Shown: positions 1-8,024, counted from the first letter of the stretch. The stretch is DNA of 12,202 bases from an uncultured Blautia sp. (GCA_900765525.1 CAAFRY010000077.1:1-12202); one strand, 5' to 3'. Notes: a model not told the origin generated them from the sequence alone. Made by a program: numbers and translations.

Positions 1-5
1 CTGGC

Positions 6-74
6 GGGCCTTAAATTCCCACTGTTTCCCCTCTGCGCTCGGCGCCGCCGGGAAACAGTGGGAACTTCAGGCCC
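6..74. repeat. 25-bp imperfect palindrome (long hairpin)
   Basis: Two 25-base arms (6-30 and 50-74) are complementary at 23 positions and are separated by a 19-base GC-rich loop (31-49). The inner 15 bases of each arm (TTCCCACTGTTTCCC and its complement) pair perfectly. Neither strand has a U-tract after the stem, so it does not look like an ordinary intrinsic terminator. It could be an interspersed palindromic repeat or the 3' end structure of a gene left of the window. No gene is visible in 1-300; this palindrome and the promoter and hairpin that follow are all I can see there. Confidence 0.7.
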
Positions 75-133
75 TGGTATATATGTATTTTCACCGGATT
101 TGGGTGGTTCATACGATTTTTTTCAAAAAGGGA

Positions 134-163
134 TTGACAATTTGTTTTTTGAGAGTATATACT
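134..163 (+). promoter_or_regulatory. Promoter of the glnN-purF leader
   Basis: A perfect -35 box TTGACA (134-139) is followed after 18 bases by TATACT (158-163). The overlapping TATATA (156-161) gives a 16-base spacer as an alternative -10. The start of transcription would fall near 169-171, directly before a terminator hairpin and about 130 bases before glnN. Box quality is high by sigma-A standards, and no other good promoter is visible between here and the gene. Confidence 0.7.
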
Positions 164-177
164 ACAGAACGTAAAGC

Positions 178-213
178 AAAGGCGCTTTGGATAGGTATCC
201 AAGGCGCTTTTTT
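178..213 (+). terminator. Leader terminator / probable attenuator
   Basis: The arms 178-192 and 197-211 pair over 15 bp, with two G-U wobbles and an AGGT loop, and the descending arm runs into a six-T tract (208-213). This is a textbook intrinsic terminator. It begins only about 8-10 bases after the predicted start of transcription, so most transcripts from the promoter at 134-163 would stop after roughly 45 nucleotides unless the stem is disrupted. An outer CGTAAA/TTTACG pair (170-175 / 217-222) could extend the structure. It might instead end an upstream gene, but its place downstream of a strong promoter favours attenuation of glnN. Confidence 0.75.
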
Positions 214-302
214 CATTTTACGAATCATAATATCTCGGCGATTATATTTGCCAAACTGCCGGCGGGACCTGTTTCAAGCCGGTAAGGGAAAGGAGTAATG
301 AT

Positions 303-2402
303 ATGAAAAAAGATATTCCTGCATTATACGGAAGCCTGGTGTTTAACGACAAGGTGATGAGAAACAAGCTGCCCAAGGATGTTTATAAGGCCTTGAAAAA
401 GACCATTGAAAACGGAACCCACCTGGAGCTGGAAGTGGCCAACTCTGTGGCTGTGGCTATGAAGGAATGGGCTGTGGAAAACGGAGCTACTCATTTCACC
501 CATTGGTTCCAGCCAATGACCGGATTTACAGCGGAAAAGCACGACAGCTTTATTTCTCCCACTGCAAGCGGAGAGGTCATCATGGATTTTTCCGGCAAGG
601 AACTGGTAAAGGGAGAACCCGATGCTTCCAGCTTCCCCTCCGGTGGCCTGAGAGCTACCTTTGAAGCCAGGGGCTACACAGCCTGGGACCCTACTTCTCC
701 TGCTTTTATCAAGGATAAAACCTTGTACATCCCCACTGCTTTTTGCTCCTACGGCGGAGAGGCCTTGGACAAAAAGACACCGCTTCTTCGTTCCATGGAA
801 GCTCTCAGCAAAGAAGCCGTAAAGGTTCTTCATGTGCTGGGAAACAAGGAGGTTACCCATATCTCCACCACCATCGGACCGGAGCAGGAATATTTTCTGA
901 TAGACAAGGAATTGTATAAGCAGCGCCGGGATTTGGTATTCTGCGGCAGAACCCTGTTAGGAGCCCAGGCTCCCAGAGGACAGGAAATGGAGGACCATTA
1001 TTTCGGTGCCTTAAAGCCCAGAGTAGCCGCCTATATGCACGATTTGGACGAAGAGCTGTGGAAGCTGGGAATTCCGGCCAAAACCAAGCACAACGAGGTA
1101 GCACCCGCTCAGCATGAACTGGCTCCTATTTTCTCCACTGCCAATGTAGCTGTAGACCATAACCAGCTTACCATGGAAGTCATGAAAAAGGTGGCTGACA
1201 AACACGGACTGACCTGCCTGCTCCACGAAAAACCTTTTGAAGGCATAAACGGAAGCGGCAAGCACAACAACTGGTCCATCTCCACAAACACAGGGGAAAA
1301 CCTTCTGGACCCGGGAAAAACGCCTGCCCAGAATATCCAGTTCCTGGTATTTCTTATGGCAGTCATTAAGGCGGTAGACGAATATGCAGATTTAATGCGT
1401 GTTTCTGCTTCCAGCGCAGGAAACGACCACAGACTGGGCGGAAATGAAGCGCCTCCGGCTATTGTTTCTATTTTCCTTGGCGATGAATTGACTGCAGTGC
1501 TGAAATCCATTGAAGAAGATACTTATTTTGGCAAGCAGGAAAGTGTGCGCCTGGAGACAGGAGCCCATGTGCTTCCTCATTTCGTAAAAGACAATACAGA
1601 CAGAAACCGTACATCACCTTTTGCCTTTACAGGCAATAAATTCGAGTTCCGTATGCTGGGCTCCTCCGCTTCTGTGGCAACGCCCAATATCATCTTAAAT
1701 ACCGCTGTTGCGGAGGCTCTGGCCCAGTTCTATGAAGAATTAAAGGACATTCCGGCCCAGGATATGGAACATGGCGTTCACGAACTGATTAAGCGGGCTA
1801 TCCGCAAACATAAAAAGGTTATTTTCAACGGCAACGGCTATACCCAGGAATGGGTGGAAGAAGCAGAAAAAAGAGGCCTTTACAACCTGGTTTCCACACC
1901 GGATTGCCTGCCCCGCTTTATTGACCCGAAAAATATTGAATTATTTGAAAAGCACCATATTTTCACCAAAGAAGAAATTTACTCCAGGTATGAAATTCTC
2001 CTGGAGAACTATGTAAAAACCATTCAAATTGAGGCCAAAACCATGAAGGAAATGCTGTCTAAGGACTTCCTTCCCGCAGTAGGCAGCTACGGGGCTTCTG
2101 TGGCAGACCAGGCCATGGCTATGAAGGCCTTTGCACCTTCTCTTTCTACGGATTCTGCTCAGGCTCTGGTAACATCTCTGGGGCAAACCTATGAGGAAAT
2201 TTCCAAAGGCCTTGGTGACCTGGAACAGGAAATCCAGGAAGCAGGAGCTATGGACAACATGCAGGAGGCAGCGGATTACTGTCATAAAACCCTCCTGTCC
2301 ACCATGGACAAACTGCGTCAGGCTGCAGACGAAGCAGAGACAAAAATTCCGGAGGAGGAGCTGCCTTATCCTACCTATGACGCACTCCTCTTCTCCGTAT
2401 AA
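303..2402 (+). CDS. glnN: Type III glutamine synthetase
   Basis: A cytoplasmic enzyme of 699 aa, expected to make glutamine from glutamate, ammonia and ATP. The length fits GSIII (about 700 aa) and not the roughly 450 aa of GSI. Visible blocks are GPEQEYF (192-198), KHNEVAPAQHE (262-272) and INGSGKHNNW (315-324). By analogy with GSI, the acidic residues E194, E196, E265 and E272 should hold the metals, and H321 lies in the glutamate-site GSGxH loop. A long C-terminal helical region (about 590-690) is typical of type III. The start at 303 has AGGAG (291-295) at a 7-base spacing. An ATG at 298 opens only a two-codon frame that overlaps it. The gene lies behind a promoter-terminator leader and is probably cotranscribed with purF, 11 bases downstream. 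The assignment is secure; the attenuated regulation is inferred. Confidence 0.96.
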   Translation: MKKDIPALYGSLVFNDKVMRNKLPKDVYKALKKTIENGTHLELEVANSVAVAMKEWAVENGATHFTHWFQPMTGFTAEKHDSFISPTASGEVIMDFSGKELVKGEPDASSFPSGGLRATFEARGYTAWDPTSPAFIKDKTLYIPTAFCSYGGEALDKKTPLLRSMEALSKEAVKVLHVLGNKEVTHISTTIGPEQEYFLIDKELYKQRRDLVFCGRTLLGAQAPRGQEMEDHYFGALKPRVAAYMHDLDEELWKLGIPAKTKHNEVAPAQHELAPIFSTANVAVDHNQLTMEVMKKVADKHGLTCLLHEKPFEGINGSGKHNNWSISTNTGENLLDPGKTPAQNIQFLVFLMAVIKAVDEYADLMRVSASSAGNDHRLGGNEAPPAIVSIFLGDELTAVLKSIEEDTYFGKQESVRLETGAHVLPHFVKDNTDRNRTSPFAFTGNKFEFRMLGSSASVATPNIILNTAVAEALAQFYEELKDIPAQDMEHGVHELIKRAIRKHKKVIFNGNGYTQEWVEEAEKRGLYNLVSTPDCLPRFIDPKNIELFEKHHIFTKEEIYSRYEILLENYVKTIQIEAKTMKEMLSKDFLPAVGSYGASVADQAMAMKAFAPSLSTDSAQALVTSLGQTYEEISKGLGDLEQEIQEAGAMDNMQEAADYCHKTLLSTMDKLRQAADEAETKIPEEELPYPTYDALLFSV

Positions 2403-2413
2403 AGGAGTCTGTC

Positions 2414-3805
2414 ATGGAATTTGATGCACAAGAATCCATCAAGGAGGCCTGCGGCGTCTTTGGTCTCTATGATTTCCAGGGAAAGGACGCAGCTCCTTCC
2501 ATCTATTACGGACTCAGCTCCCTGCAGCACAGGGGGCAGGAGTCCTGCGGCATAGCCGTAAGCGATACCCGGGGCCCTAAGGGGAATATTGAATCTCACA
2601 AAGGAATGGGATTAGTGGGTGAAGTATTCAAGGAGGAAGACCTGCGCCGGTTAAAAGGTAATCTGGGAATCGGCCATGTCCGTTATTCCACCACAGGGGC
2701 CACTACCCTGGCTAACGCCCAGCCTCTGGTGATGAATTATGTGAAGGGTACTCTGGCCCTGGCCCACAACGGCAACCTGGTAAACGCCCAGGCGCTGCGG
2801 ACAAAGCTGGAAGAGGGGGGCGCTCTCTTTCACACTACCACAGATTCTGAGGTGATTGCCTACTGCATCGCAAAGGAAAGACTGACTTCAAAAACTGTGG
2901 AGGAAGCTATTCTGAAAACTGCCGGTATGATAAGAGGCGCCTATGGTCTGGTTATCGCCAGTCCCCGAAAGCTTATCGGCGTCCGGGACCCTCTGGGCCT
3001 TAAACCTCTCTGTCTGGGAAAAAGAGAGAACGCTTATATCCTTTCCTCAGAAAGCTGCGCTCTCAACACCATTGGAGCAGAGTTTATCCGAGATATAGAG
3101 CCGGGGGAAATCATTACCATTACAGAGAAGGGCGTATATTCTGACCGTACCCTATGTCAGAAAAAACAGGCCCATTGTATTTTTGAATATATTTATTTTG
3201 CAAGACTGGACAGCACCATGGATGGTATCAATATTTATGACGCCCGTATCCGGGCAGGAGCGGCTCTGGCCCAGTCTTATCCGGTGGAAGCAGATTTGGT
3301 CTGCGGGGTGCCAGACTCCGGGATTCCGGCAGCCAAAGGCTATTCGGAGGCTTCCGGGATTCCTTTCGGTCTTGCTTTCTATAAAAACAGCTATGTAGGA
3401 CGCACCTTTATTAAGCCTACCCAAAAAGAACGGGAGGACAGCGTAAGATTAAAGCTGAATGTACTGGAATCCGTGGTCCGGGGCAAACGCATTGTCCTGG
3501 TAGATGATTCCATTGTCCGAGGCACTACCATAGCTAATTTGATTCATATGCTGAAAGGGGCTGGGGCTTTAAGCGTCCATGTGCGAGTCAGCTCACCTCC
3601 CTTTCTCTACCCCTGTTACTTTGGCACGGATATTCCTTCCAATAAGCAGCTCATTGCTTCCTCCCATTCCATGGAGGAAATCCGGGCCATGATAGGGGCA
3701 GACTCCTTGGGATACATGCGGATTGAGGATTTACAGTCCATGGTAGGAAATCTTCCTCTCTGCAAAGCCTGTTTTGACAGTCAGTACCCCATGGCCATCA
3801 GGTAA
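2414..3805 (+). CDS. purF: Amidophosphoribosyltransferase (glutamine PRPP amidotransferase)
   Basis: This enzyme catalyses the first committed step of purine synthesis, turning PRPP and glutamine into phosphoribosylamine and glutamate. The N-terminal Ntn glutaminase domain begins with a 12-residue propeptide before C13 in ACGVFG, so C13 should become the catalytic N-terminal nucleophile after cleavage, as in Bacillus subtilis PurF. The PRPP-binding loop IVLVDDSIVRGTT is at 360-372. Cysteines C255, C401, C450 and C453 (the last two in CKAC) match the four ligands of the 4Fe-4S cluster in the B. subtilis-type enzyme, which points to an oxygen-sensitive form suited to an anaerobe. The ribosome binding site AAGGAG overlaps the glnN stop codon, which suggests coupled translation. 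The 463-aa length is normal. No other pur gene is in the window. Confidence 0.97.
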   Translation: MEFDAQESIKEACGVFGLYDFQGKDAAPSIYYGLSSLQHRGQESCGIAVSDTRGPKGNIESHKGMGLVGEVFKEEDLRRLKGNLGIGHVRYSTTGATTLANAQPLVMNYVKGTLALAHNGNLVNAQALRTKLEEGGALFHTTTDSEVIAYCIAKERLTSKTVEEAILKTAGMIRGAYGLVIASPRKLIGVRDPLGLKPLCLGKRENAYILSSESCALNTIGAEFIRDIEPGEIITITEKGVYSDRTLCQKKQAHCIFEYIYFARLDSTMDGINIYDARIRAGAALAQSYPVEADLVCGVPDSGIPAAKGYSEASGIPFGLAFYKNSYVGRTFIKPTQKEREDSVRLKLNVLESVVRGKRIVLVDDSIVRGTTIANLIHMLKGAGALSVHVRVSSPPFLYPCYFGTDIPSNKQLIASSHSMEEIRAMIGADSLGYMRIEDLQSMVGNLPLCKACFDSQYPMAIR

Positions 3806-3838
3806 TCGCAGGAGGCTGGCTCGTAGCCTTCCGATTAC
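3802..3838 (+). terminator. Hairpin overlapping the purF stop codon
   Basis: GTAATCG (3802-3808) pairs perfectly with CGATTAC (3832-3838). Inside it, GGAGGCT (3811-3817) pairs with AGCCTTC (3825-3831) with one wobble, leaving a two-base bulge. The outer stem includes the purF stop codon. A T-rich run follows only after about 11 bases (3850-3860), so termination here is plausible but not textbook. It may instead stabilise the 3' end of the mRNA. Confidence 0.5.
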
Positions 3839-3877
3839 ATATATCACATTTTTCTTTTTCTATAAAAGTCCCGGACT

Positions 3878-3905
3878 GTGTCTGTGCTGACACAAGCTTG
3901 CTTGT
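3878..3905. repeat. Two small adjacent inverted repeats
   Basis: GTGTC/GACAC (3878-3882 / 3889-3893) and ACAAG/CTTGT (3892-3896 / 3901-3905) form two short stems that share two bases, so they compete. They lie in the gene-free stretch between purF and the convergent permease gene. No function can be assigned, and stems this short could be chance. Confidence 0.35.
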
Positions 3906-3933
3906 ATGGCGGCACAGGCATAGGACGGGCAAA

Positions 3934-3975
3934 AGCCCGGGAAAAGCATTTCAAAGCTTTTCCCGGGCTCTTCTT
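3934..3975. terminator. Strong bidirectional terminator between purF and the transporter operon
   Basis: A perfect 14-bp stem (AGCCCGGGAAAAGC at 3934-3947 with its complement at 3956-3969) encloses an 8-base loop. On the plus strand it is followed by TCTTCTT, and on the minus strand the final base of the stem and three following bases give TTTT. It sits between convergent transcription units and probably ends both purF and the permease operon. Confidence 0.75.
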
Positions 3976-4033
3976 ATATCTTATAGTATGGTTTTTTACC
4001 TCCGGAAACCAATATTTTCCAGTGGGTATTCTG

Positions 4034-4819
4034 TCAATACAGTTTGCTCAATCCTATGGTTTTCTCCACAATCATAATGATAATCACCGCAAACAGGATA
4101 AAAATAGTAGCTATGGCTGATATAAGAGGCGTAAAGGATTCTGTGATATAGGAGTACAGCCGCATTGGAAAGGTAATGCACCTGGCGTCTCTCATAAACA
4201 TGATGATAACCGCCTCATCGAAGGCAACGAAAAAGGAAAATACCGCCCCTCCTACAATACCTGTTTTGATACAAGGCAAGGTTACTTTAAACAGTGTCTT
4301 CACCGGGCTGGCGCCTAAAACCAGGGAGGCTTCCTCAAATCCGGCGTCCAGGCCTACCAGACATGCCGTCACGGTGCGAATCACATAAGGTGTCTCAATA
4401 GCCGCATAAGTCAGGCAAAGCTTCCAGAATGTAGTCAGCACGTTGCCAAACAGATAGTAGTACTGTAAAAAGGCCACAGCACTGATAATGGTAGGTACAA
4501 CGATAGGAGATAAAAATATCATTTCAAACACTGCTTTAGCTTTTCCCTGTGTTTTCCAGAAATACAGGCTCACCATGGTTCCCAGGATACAGGAAATAAT
4601 CACACTGACCGCTGCAATCTGCACACTGGTAAAAAAGGAATTGATAAATTCCGAACTTTGGGCCGCTTTTTCAAACCATTCCAGAGTAAAGCCTCTGGGC
4701 GGAAAAACCACCCGGTTTGTATCGCTGAATGCGGTGAGGATAACTGTCACCAGAGGGCAGAGAAGAAAAATATACACAAGGCCTCTGAATATCCGTCCTA
4801 AAATCTTTGTTACATTCAT
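4034..4819 (-). CDS. ABC transporter permease, PotC-like
   Basis: An integral membrane protein of 261 aa with about six hydrophobic segments (near 10-32, 62-88, 98-122, 130-152, 188-208 and 232-251). The cytoplasmic EAA loop, which docks on the ATPase, is at 162-182 (FEEASLVLGA followed by KVTLP). Length and layout match the second permease of spermidine/putrescine/thiamine/iron-type importers. It is the last gene of the minus-strand operon. Its AGGAGGAG ribosome binding site overlaps the stop codon of the upstream permease gene, with a 9-base gap between the genes. The substrate cannot be read from permease sequence. Membrane importer role is near certain; polyamine specificity is not supported. 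Confidence 0.92.
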   Translation of the reverse strand: MNVTKILGRIFRGLVYIFLLCPLVTVILTAFSDTNRVVFPPRGFTLEWFEKAAQSSEFINSFFTSVQIAAVSVIISCILGTMVSLYFWKTQGKAKAVFEMIFLSPIVVPTIISAVAFLQYYYLFGNVLTTFWKLCLTYAAIETPYVIRTVTACLVGLDAGFEEASLVLGASPVKTLFKVTLPCIKTGIVGGAVFSFFVAFDEAVIIMFMRDARCITFPMRLYSYITESFTPLISAIATIFILFAVIIIMIVEKTIGLSKLY

Positions 4820-4828
4820 AGACTCCTC

Positions 4829-5728
4829 CTATTCCTCTGCGCTTTGCAGTTCACGAATCTGTTTCTGTCTCTTTTGTTTTCCCCACAAGCCGTACAGCTT
4901 ATCCAGATTGGTCAGCAGAGTAGCCACAATCAGGAATATCACCGATATGGCTGCAGCAAATCCCCAGTCATAAATATAGGTTGCCTGCTGATAGATTAGA
5001 GTAGTCATAACCACTATCTTTCCGCTTCCCAGCATGACCGGAACCACAAAAGCCGCTGTATTAAGCGCAAAACAGAGAATAAACCCTGATACAATACCTT
5101 CAAAGGTAAGGGGCAGCGTCACTTTGAAAATCGTCTTCCAAAATCCGGCCCCGAATACATAAGAGGCCTCCTCCACACTTTGGCTTACGTTTCCGATAGG
5201 ACCAATCAATATCATAATCATATAGGGCAGTCCGCAGTGAATCAGTCCAATCAGAACGCTTCCGTAGGTTCCCATAAGGCTTATAGAGTCTCCCTGGGGA
5301 TTAAAAACATGTACCAGCATATCCAGAAGTCCGTTTTCTGATAATACGGACATCCATCCAAACATTCTTACGGTTATGGAAACCCACAGAGGCAGCACAA
5401 CAATAACCGTAAGTATACTTTTGGCTCTGCCCTGCATTCTGGCGATTTTATATGCCACCGGATACCCCATGATGACACAGAAAATACAGGATATAAAGCT
5501 CAAAAGTACGGAAAGGCCAAGTACCTTCCAATAATATGCATCTGTTATAAATCTCAGATAATTTTCAAGAGTAAAGGCTCCTAAATCCTGCCCAACACCC
5601 TGAAATTCAAAGAAACTCATATACAGCATTTTAAGCAGCGGGGCCAAAAACACAATAGCTAAATATAAAAGGGGGACAATAATATACCATTTGTTTACAT
5701 AGGACCAGGTTTCTCGTTTTTTTGTCAA
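4829..5728 (-). CDS. ABC transporter permease, PotB-like (TTG start)
   Basis: An integral membrane protein of 299 aa that pairs with the following permease to form the channel. A cytoplasmic N-terminus leads into a first membrane segment at about 15-37, with further segments near 68-92, 103-125, 155-178, 210-235 and 257-274. The EAA loop is at 186-206 (EEASYVFGAG followed by FKVTLP). The tail after 280 is charged. The start is TTG (5726-5728): AAGGAGG at 5736-5742 lies 7 bases before it, and no ATG or GTG is better placed. It follows the binding-protein gene by 36 bases. Permease function is near certain; the substrate is unknown. Confidence 0.92.
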   Translation of the reverse strand: MTKKRETWSYVNKWYIIVPLLYLAIVFLAPLLKMLYMSFFEFQGVGQDLGAFTLENYLRFITDAYYWKVLGLSVLLSFISCIFCVIMGYPVAYKIARMQGRAKSILTVIVVLPLWVSITVRMFGWMSVLSENGLLDMLVHVFNPQGDSISLMGTYGSVLIGLIHCGLPYMIMILIGPIGNVSQSVEEASYVFGAGFWKTIFKVTLPLTFEGIVSGFILCFALNTAAFVVPVMLGSGKIVVMTTLIYQQATYIYDWGFAAAISVIFLIVATLLTNLDKLYGLWGKQKRQKQIRELQSAEE

Positions 5729-5764
5729 GCAAAAGCCTCCTTTTCTTGTTCCGATGTGTGTTGT

Positions 5765-6886
5765 TTATTTAAATTCTCTGTTCCATCTTTCAATAAAGTC
5801 TGCTTTTACCTCTTCAAAAGCTGCATAGTCCATGTAAACCAGGTTGGAAACTTCTTCCTGTCCATAAGGCATCATGGCGGCCAGTTCCTCATCCACTACT
5901 GTTTTGGAGTTTGAAGGTGCATAATAATTCTTTTCTGCATATGCCTTCTGGGCCTCTGTTCCTAAAAGCTCATTGACAAATATGTAAGCCAGCTCTTTTT
6001 GGGTGGAGCCTTTGGAGATTCCTGCCAGAGAGGTCATGGCCGGAGTTCCTTCCTTTGGCATACAAAAGCCAATATCATAGCCTTCCTGCAGAAGATTGAT
6101 AGCTCTTCCGTTAGTCTCTACGGACATGACAATCTCCCCTGAGGTCAGCATACTTTCAATGTCTGCGTGCTGGCTTCCGTAAATTCCGATATTGTCCTTC
6201 AAAGATGACAGTTTTTCAAACAGGTTGTCCCAGTTATCCTTATCTGAGATTTCACTGCCCTGCATATGGGCGATTTCATCGGCAAACTCCAGGCCTCCGC
6301 CCATAGAATAATCAATCACGCCTACCTTGCCCCCTGCATAGGCAGAATTCCACAAATCTTCCCAACTGTCAGGCTCTTCTTCCACTAAATCCTTTCTGTA
6401 CACAATACCATACACGCCCCAATTGGTGATAACAGCATTGTCATACATAAAGGCTTCCTCATACAAATCTTTAGAATTTTCCAGCTTATCGTAATCTAAG
6501 GTTTCCAAAACCCCCATTTCTGTACCCTGTACCACTTCGTTGCAGTCCAGGCTCAATACATCAATAGATGCATTGTTTCCCTCTGTGGCTAACTGGGAGA
6601 GAGGCGCAGCACCGCTGACCACTTCCACGGTTGCTCCTGTCTTTTCTTCAAACTGAGGAATCACGTCATTTCTCATCGTCTCCTCGTAGGTGCCGCCCCA
6701 GGCCTGTACCACAAGTGTTTCCCCTTCATAGCTGGCTTCCTGTTCCTCTGCAGCAGATTCTGTGTTTTCTGTACTTTCTGTACTTCCCGTATTTCCTGTC
6801 TGCTCTTCCTCTGTTCCCTGTGTGCCGCAGGCGCCTAAAGATACTGCCATCCATGCTGCTAATAAAACTGCCATTTTTTTCTTCAT
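5765..6886 (-). CDS. ABC transporter substrate-binding lipoprotein, PotD-like
   Basis: The extracellular receptor of the importer, 373 aa. It has a lipoprotein signal peptide with lipobox LGAC and acylated C20, then a flexible linker rich in Thr, Ser, Asn and Glu (about 21-52), then a two-lobed binding domain of the SBP_bac_8/PotD class. The domain opens with VVQAWGGTYEE. Well-known polyamine receptors have a YNW-type motif at this point, so a polyamine ligand is not indicated. SNVGW-type phosphonate or sugar-acid labels cannot be supported either. The start has AAAGGAG at a 7-base spacing. The gene lies between the ATPase (55-base gap) and the permeases. The operon's first gene is a DhaKL-type kinase, which hints at a small keto or polyol ligand; that is inference. 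Confidence 0.9.
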   Translation of the reverse strand: MKKKMAVLLAAWMAVSLGACGTQGTEEEQTGNTGSTESTENTESAAEEQEASYEGETLVVQAWGGTYEETMRNDVIPQFEEKTGATVEVVSGAAPLSQLATEGNNASIDVLSLDCNEVVQGTEMGVLETLDYDKLENSKDLYEEAFMYDNAVITNWGVYGIVYRKDLVEEEPDSWEDLWNSAYAGGKVGVIDYSMGGGLEFADEIAHMQGSEISDKDNWDNLFEKLSSLKDNIGIYGSQHADIESMLTSGEIVMSVETNGRAINLLQEGYDIGFCMPKEGTPAMTSLAGISKGSTQKELAYIFVNELLGTEAQKAYAEKNYYAPSNSKTVVDEELAAMMPYGQEEVSNLVYMDYAAFEEVKADFIERWNREFK

Positions 6887-6941
6887 ACTTCTTCTCCTTT
6901 CGTTTATGTGTTTTACATTGTCACAAAAGCCTTCCAGGTAT

Positions 6942-8024
6942 TTATGCTCTTACTAATACAAGCTCATTTTCCGGCAGATAAACATAAATATCCTGTCCCG
7001 GCTCACATTCAAAAATTTCTTTTGCGTGAAGGTCTGCTTCCAATTCTTTCTTTTCTCCTAAATCAATCAACAGGCGCATAGTGCTTCCCATAAAAATTTT
7101 GGCTGTAACTTTTCCTTTAAAGACATTTGCCGGCTTTTGGATAGGATTCCCGGAAATCTCTACATTTTCAGGGCGGATAATGAAAGCTGCTTCATCACCT
7201 CTCTGCAAAGCTTCCTCTTTTACCTGAATCTTTAATTTCTTACCTGTATGGCTGGTAAATTCAACCATGTCACCCTGTTTTGCTGTAACTTTACCCTCAA
7301 AAAGATTAGCGTGGCCCACAAAGTCCGCAATAAACCTGGTGGCCGGAGCTTTATACAGCTCCATAGGCTCTGTAATCTGTTCGATAATTCCCTTATTCAT
7401 AACGGCAATTCTGTCAGATATAGTTAAAGCTTCTTCCTGGTCATGGGTAACATAAATTGCCGTCACATTCATCCGTTTTAAAAGATTTCTGATTTCCACT
7501 CTGGTCTTTTCCCGCAGCTTGGCATCCAGATTACTTAAAGGCTCGTCAAAAAGCATGACCTTAGGCTCCACTATCATGGCCCTGGCCAGAGAAACTCTCT
7601 GCTGCTGGCCTCCGGACAATTCTTTTGGCAGCCTGTTCTCTACCCCGTGAAGCTGTACCAGGTCCATCATTTCCCTGGCTTTCTCCATTAAGATTTTTTT
7701 ATCCTTAATCTTTCTGGTTTTTAATCCATAGACAATGTTTTCATATACCGTCAAATGAGGAAACAAAGCATAGTTCTGAAATACCATAGAGATGTCCCGC
7801 TTATAGGGTGGAATTCCATTCATGGTTTTTCCCTCTATTTTTATAGTACCTTTTGTAGGCTCAATCAGTCCGGCAATCATCCGCAGGGTTGTGGTTTTTC
7901 CACAGCCGCTGGCACCCAGAAAGGATACAATCTCACCCTTTTTTATCTGCAGATTCACTCCGTCTACGGCAAGAAAATCTTTATACTTTTTCCCTACGTC
8001 AATCAGTTCCAATTGATATTCCAT
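6942..8024 (-). CDS. ABC transporter ATP-binding protein, PotA/FbpC-like
   Basis: The cytoplasmic ATPase that powers the importer, 360 aa from the chosen start. In order it shows Walker A GASGCGKT (37-44), a Q-loop in VFQNYALFPH, the ABC signature LSGGQQQR, Walker B VMLFDEP followed by the D-loop SNLD, and the switch histidine in YVTHDQEEAL. A C-terminal TOBE-type domain follows, as in PotA, MalK and FbpC, starting after the FVGHANLFEG block. The start at 8024 is preferred because GGAGG (8032-8036) is at a 7-base spacing; the frame also opens further upstream at 8054 but would overlap the kinase gene. The kinase stop is 13 bases upstream, so the two are cotranscribed. All catalytic motifs are intact. 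Confidence 0.94.
   Translation of the reverse strand: MEYQLELIDVGKKYKDFLAVDGVNLQIKKGEIVSFLGASGCGKTTTLRMIAGLIEPTKGTIKIEGKTMNGIPPYKRDISMVFQNYALFPHLTVYENIVYGLKTRKIKDKKILMEKAREMMDLVQLHGVENRLPKELSGGQQQRVSLARAMIVEPKVMLFDEPLSNLDAKLREKTRVEIRNLLKRMNVTAIYVTHDQEEALTISDRIAVMNKGIIEQITEPMELYKAPATRFIADFVGHANLFEGKVTAKQGDMVEFTSHTGKKLKIQVKEEALQRGDEAAFIIRPENVEISGNPIQKPANVFKGKVTAKIFMGSTMRLLIDLGEKKELEADLHAKEIFECEPGQDIYVYLPENELVLVRA

Noticed and set aside
178..213. ANTAR-type antitermination motif at the glnN leader
   Set aside because: ANTAR targets need two small stems with hexaloops having A at position 1 and G at position 4. The one stem here has loop UAGGUA at best and there is no room for a first stem after the predicted start.
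83..298. A 71-codon open frame upstream of glnN
   Set aside because: It runs through the promoter and the terminator hairpin, has no ribosome binding site and gives no recognisable protein.
324..860. A 178-codon frame antisense to glnN
   Set aside because: It lies wholly inside a secure gene on the other strand, as do further long antisense frames in glnN; it follows from codon bias and shows no family motif.
4034..8024. Naming the importer a spermidine/putrescine transporter (potABCD)
   Set aside because: The family fits, but the binding protein lacks the polyamine-receptor motif at its N-terminal lobe and the operon carries a ketose-type kinase, so the substrate is left open.
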